Positions 62,604-64,000 of a stretch of 64,000 nt of DNA are shown piece by piece. This stretch comes from Comamonadaceae bacterium G21597-S1 (GTDB lineage Bacteria; Pseudomonadota; Gammaproteobacteria; Burkholderiales; Burkholderiaceae_C). The position numbers were made by a program, and so were the translations under genes. The stretch lies in the NCBI GenBank assembly GCA_027214345.1, contig JAPWHR010000002.1, positions 62,001 to 126,000 on the forward strand. The letters are read 5' to 3'. A model generated the notes under the pieces. It worked only from the letters and a program-made list of their open reading frames with translations, did no database searches and was not told where the DNA came from. Position 1 is the first letter of the stretch, and each line of letters opens with the position of its first letter.

Positions 62604-63551
62604 ATGCTGCGCAGTGCCACTTGCCGAAACCCGGGTGGCCACCACCGGCCACCGACAATCGATGGCGTCGGTCCGAGCCATGTGGGGCTGCCGGCGGGCC
62701 GGTGGGCCACCTACCTGGATTTCCTGGCCGAGCGGTTTCCCGACCAGCCCCGTGCCGAGTGGGCGCGTCGCATGCGCGCGGGCAAGGTGCTGGACGACAG
62801 CGGGCAGGCGATGGACGAGTCCCGGCCCTACTGCGGCCAGGGACGGCTGTATTACTACCGCGACTGCCCGGCCGAGCCGGTGCACCCTGTCGACGTGCCC
62901 GTGCTGTACCGCGACGCACATCTGCTGGTGGTCGACAAGCCACACCGGATGCCGGTCGTGCCCTCGGGGCCGTACCTGCAGCAGTCGCTGCTGGTGCGGC
63001 TCAGGCGAGCCATGGGCCTGGACACGCTGGTGCCGATCCACCGCATCGACCGCGACACCGCCGGCCTGGTGATGTTCTCGCTGCAGCCCTCCACGCGCGA
63101 CGCCTATTGCGCCTTGTTTCGCGAGCACCGGATCCACAAGACCTACGAGGCGGTGGCCCCCTGGCGCGCAGAACTGGCGCTGGCGCTGACCCGGCGCAGC
63201 CGCATCGTGCGGGGCGCGCATTTCCTGCAACAGTGCGAACAACCAGGCTCGCCCAATGCCGAGACCCGGATCGAATTGGTGCGTCGCCTCGACATGCTGG
63301 CACTGTACCGGCTGCGTCCGTTGACCGGCCAGCGCCACCAGCTGCGGGTCCACATGGCGGCACTGGGCGCGGCCATCGCCGGCGACGGCATCTACCCGGT
63401 CCTGACGCCCGAGAGCCACGTGGCACCCGTGTTGCCACTGCAATTGCTGGCCCGATCGATCGCGTTCACCGATCCGCTCGATGGCCGGCCGCGGGCATTC
63501 AGCAGCCAGCGCACCCTGTCATTGGCGCTGCCGCGCGCCAAGCCGCCCTGA
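62604..63551 (+). CDS. RluA-family RNA pseudouridine synthase
   Basis: This 315-residue pseudouridine synthase has the catalytic motif HRIDRDTAGLVMFS (HRLD-type, with the catalytic aspartate), LLVVDKPHRMPVVP and the C-terminal RPLTGQRHQLRVHMAALG. An N-terminal stretch (WATYLDFLAERFPDQPRAEW, MRAGKVLDDSG) resembles the S4-like region found before the catalytic domain in this family. The RNA target, rRNA or tRNA, cannot be read from sequence. It starts at the ATG at 62604, 17 bp after trmB. Confidence 0.93.
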   Translation: MLRSATCRNPGGHHRPPTIDGVGPSHVGLPAGRWATYLDFLAERFPDQPRAEWARRMRAGKVLDDSGQAMDESRPYCGQGRLYYYRDCPAEPVHPVDVPVLYRDAHLLVVDKPHRMPVVPSGPYLQQSLLVRLRRAMGLDTLVPIHRIDRDTAGLVMFSLQPSTRDAYCALFREHRIHKTYEAVAPWRAELALALTRRSRIVRGAHFLQQCEQPGSPNAETRIELVRRLDMLALYRLRPLTGQRHQLRVHMAALGAAIAGDGIYPVLTPESHVAPVLPLQLLARSIAFTDPLDGRPRAFSSQRTLSLALPRAKPP

Positions 63552-63578
63552 GAACCTTCCGGCCCTGGCGCCCGGCGC

Positions 63579-64000
63579 TCAGTGCGTGTGTACGAGGCTG
63601 CCCACCACGCTGACCAGCGCAATGCCGACGGTCAGCCAGAGGATCTGCGCAGCGGTCTCGCGCGCGCTGAGCCGTATCTGCAACTGGGGAATCAGGTCCG
63701 CCAACGCCACGTAGATGAAACTGCTGCTGGCCACGACCAGGAAATACGGCAGCAGGTCGACCAGGGGTTCGACCAGCAGATACCCGACCAGGCCGCCCAG
63801 CGCCGTGACCGAGCCGGCCAGCGTCACCTTGGCCAGTGCCGCCTTGCGATCGCCCGTACCGGCGCGCAGCACCATCAGGTCTCCCATGTGGTGCGGCACC
63901 TCGTGCGCCAGCACGGCCACCGCCGCAATCAGGCCCAGGCGCATGTCGGCCAGAAACGCCGACGCGATCAGGATGCCGTCACCGAAACAGTGCACAGAAT
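63579..64000 (-). CDS. ZIP family metal transporter (5' end outside window)
   Basis: This is the C-terminal part of a ZIP-type divalent metal transporter. The metal-site helices are visible: VHCFGDGILIASAF (the HNxxDG-type motif) and AHEVPHHMGDLMVLRAG (the HExPHExGD-type motif), followed by three more membrane helices ending SVVGSLVHTH. The frame is open to the right edge, so the N-terminus is missing. Substrate is probably zinc or iron; the sequence does not decide. It converges on the pseudouridine synthase gene. Confidence 0.9.
   Translation of the reverse strand, partial: SVHCFGDGILIASAFLADMRLGLIAAVAVLAHEVPHHMGDLMVLRAGTGDRKAALAKVTLAGSVTALGGLVGYLLVEPLVDLLPYFLVVASSSFIYVALADLIPQLQIRLSARETAAQILWLTVGIALVSVVGSLVHTH

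Noticed and set aside
1-64000. Prophage, insertion sequence, toxin-antitoxin or defence island
   Set aside because: No integrase, transposase, phage structural, nuclease or toxin motifs were seen, and gene order is conserved-looking across most of the window.

Overview
The window is a chromosomal segment of high G+C by eye. Nearly every gene it contains belongs to a Burkholderiales-type betaproteobacterium. The evidence is gene order: lysC next to tRNA-Ser, tilS-accA-alkA-cysS, tandem cyclophilins followed by lpxH, nrdR followed by a minor-pilin operon and then ribD-ribE-ribBA-ribH-nusB, and ybgC-tolQRA. The RibBA protein with a decayed GTP cyclohydrolase II half and a PEP-CTERM protein fit the same group. 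No prophage, insertion sequence, rRNA or CRISPR array was found.

Layout. 1-5.3 kb: end of a LivM-type permease, a short-chain dehydrogenase, a GST-like protein, then an Lrp/AsnC regulator divergent from an orphan AceE-type 2-oxoacid dehydrogenase E1. 5.4-13.9 kb: a seven-gene minus-strand operon resembling part of the homoprotocatechuate (hpa) meta-cleavage pathway, with an FAD oxidase, a PanE-like reductase and a B3/4 protein added, divergent from a LysR regulator. 13.9-16.1 kb: a sulfatase, a 71-residue unknown protein and tRNA-Ser(GCU). 16.1-25.4 kb: conserved housekeeping genes (lysC, tilS, accA, an AlkA-type glycosylase, cysS, a TPR protein, ppiA, ppiB, lpxH, mtfA). 25.4-35.2 kb: a GAF/HD-GYP protein, a very large DUF349 protein, a DUF748 envelope protein and a membrane-anchored lytic transglycosylase. 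35.4-44.3 kb: nrdR, a GspH-like pseudopilin, a PEP-CTERM protein and the minor-pilin operon fimT-pilV-pilW-pilX-pilY1-pilE. 44.4-50 kb: riboflavin genes with nusB and an aminotransferase. 50-56.2 kb: ybgC-tolQRA facing dnaE. 56.3-59.7 kb: a membrane protein, then a flavodoxin-like quinone reductase, DoxX and pirin, divergent from a LysR regulator. 59.7-64 kb: an FAD amine-oxidase-like protein, gluQ, trmB, an RluA-type pseudouridine synthase and a partial ZIP transporter.

How the parts work together. The hpa-like operon probably opens a catechol-type ring, oxidises the semialdehyde, decarboxylates or isomerises and then hydrates the product. The hydroxylase and final aldolase are not in the window. 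The pilin operon builds the minor-pilin/PilY1 tip complex of type IV pili. The riboflavin block supplies every step except GTP cyclohydrolase II, which must be encoded elsewhere.

Non-coding signals that stand out are: three near-identical tandem 77-bp units, each able to form a long hairpin, between ribD and ribE; a perfect hairpin that buries the lpxH ribosome binding site; an Lrp-like box in front of the AceE-type gene; a dyad overlapping the -35 of the ribD promoter; a dyad just upstream of the lytic transglycosylase promoter; and a hexanucleotide tandem repeat in the pilW leader peptide.
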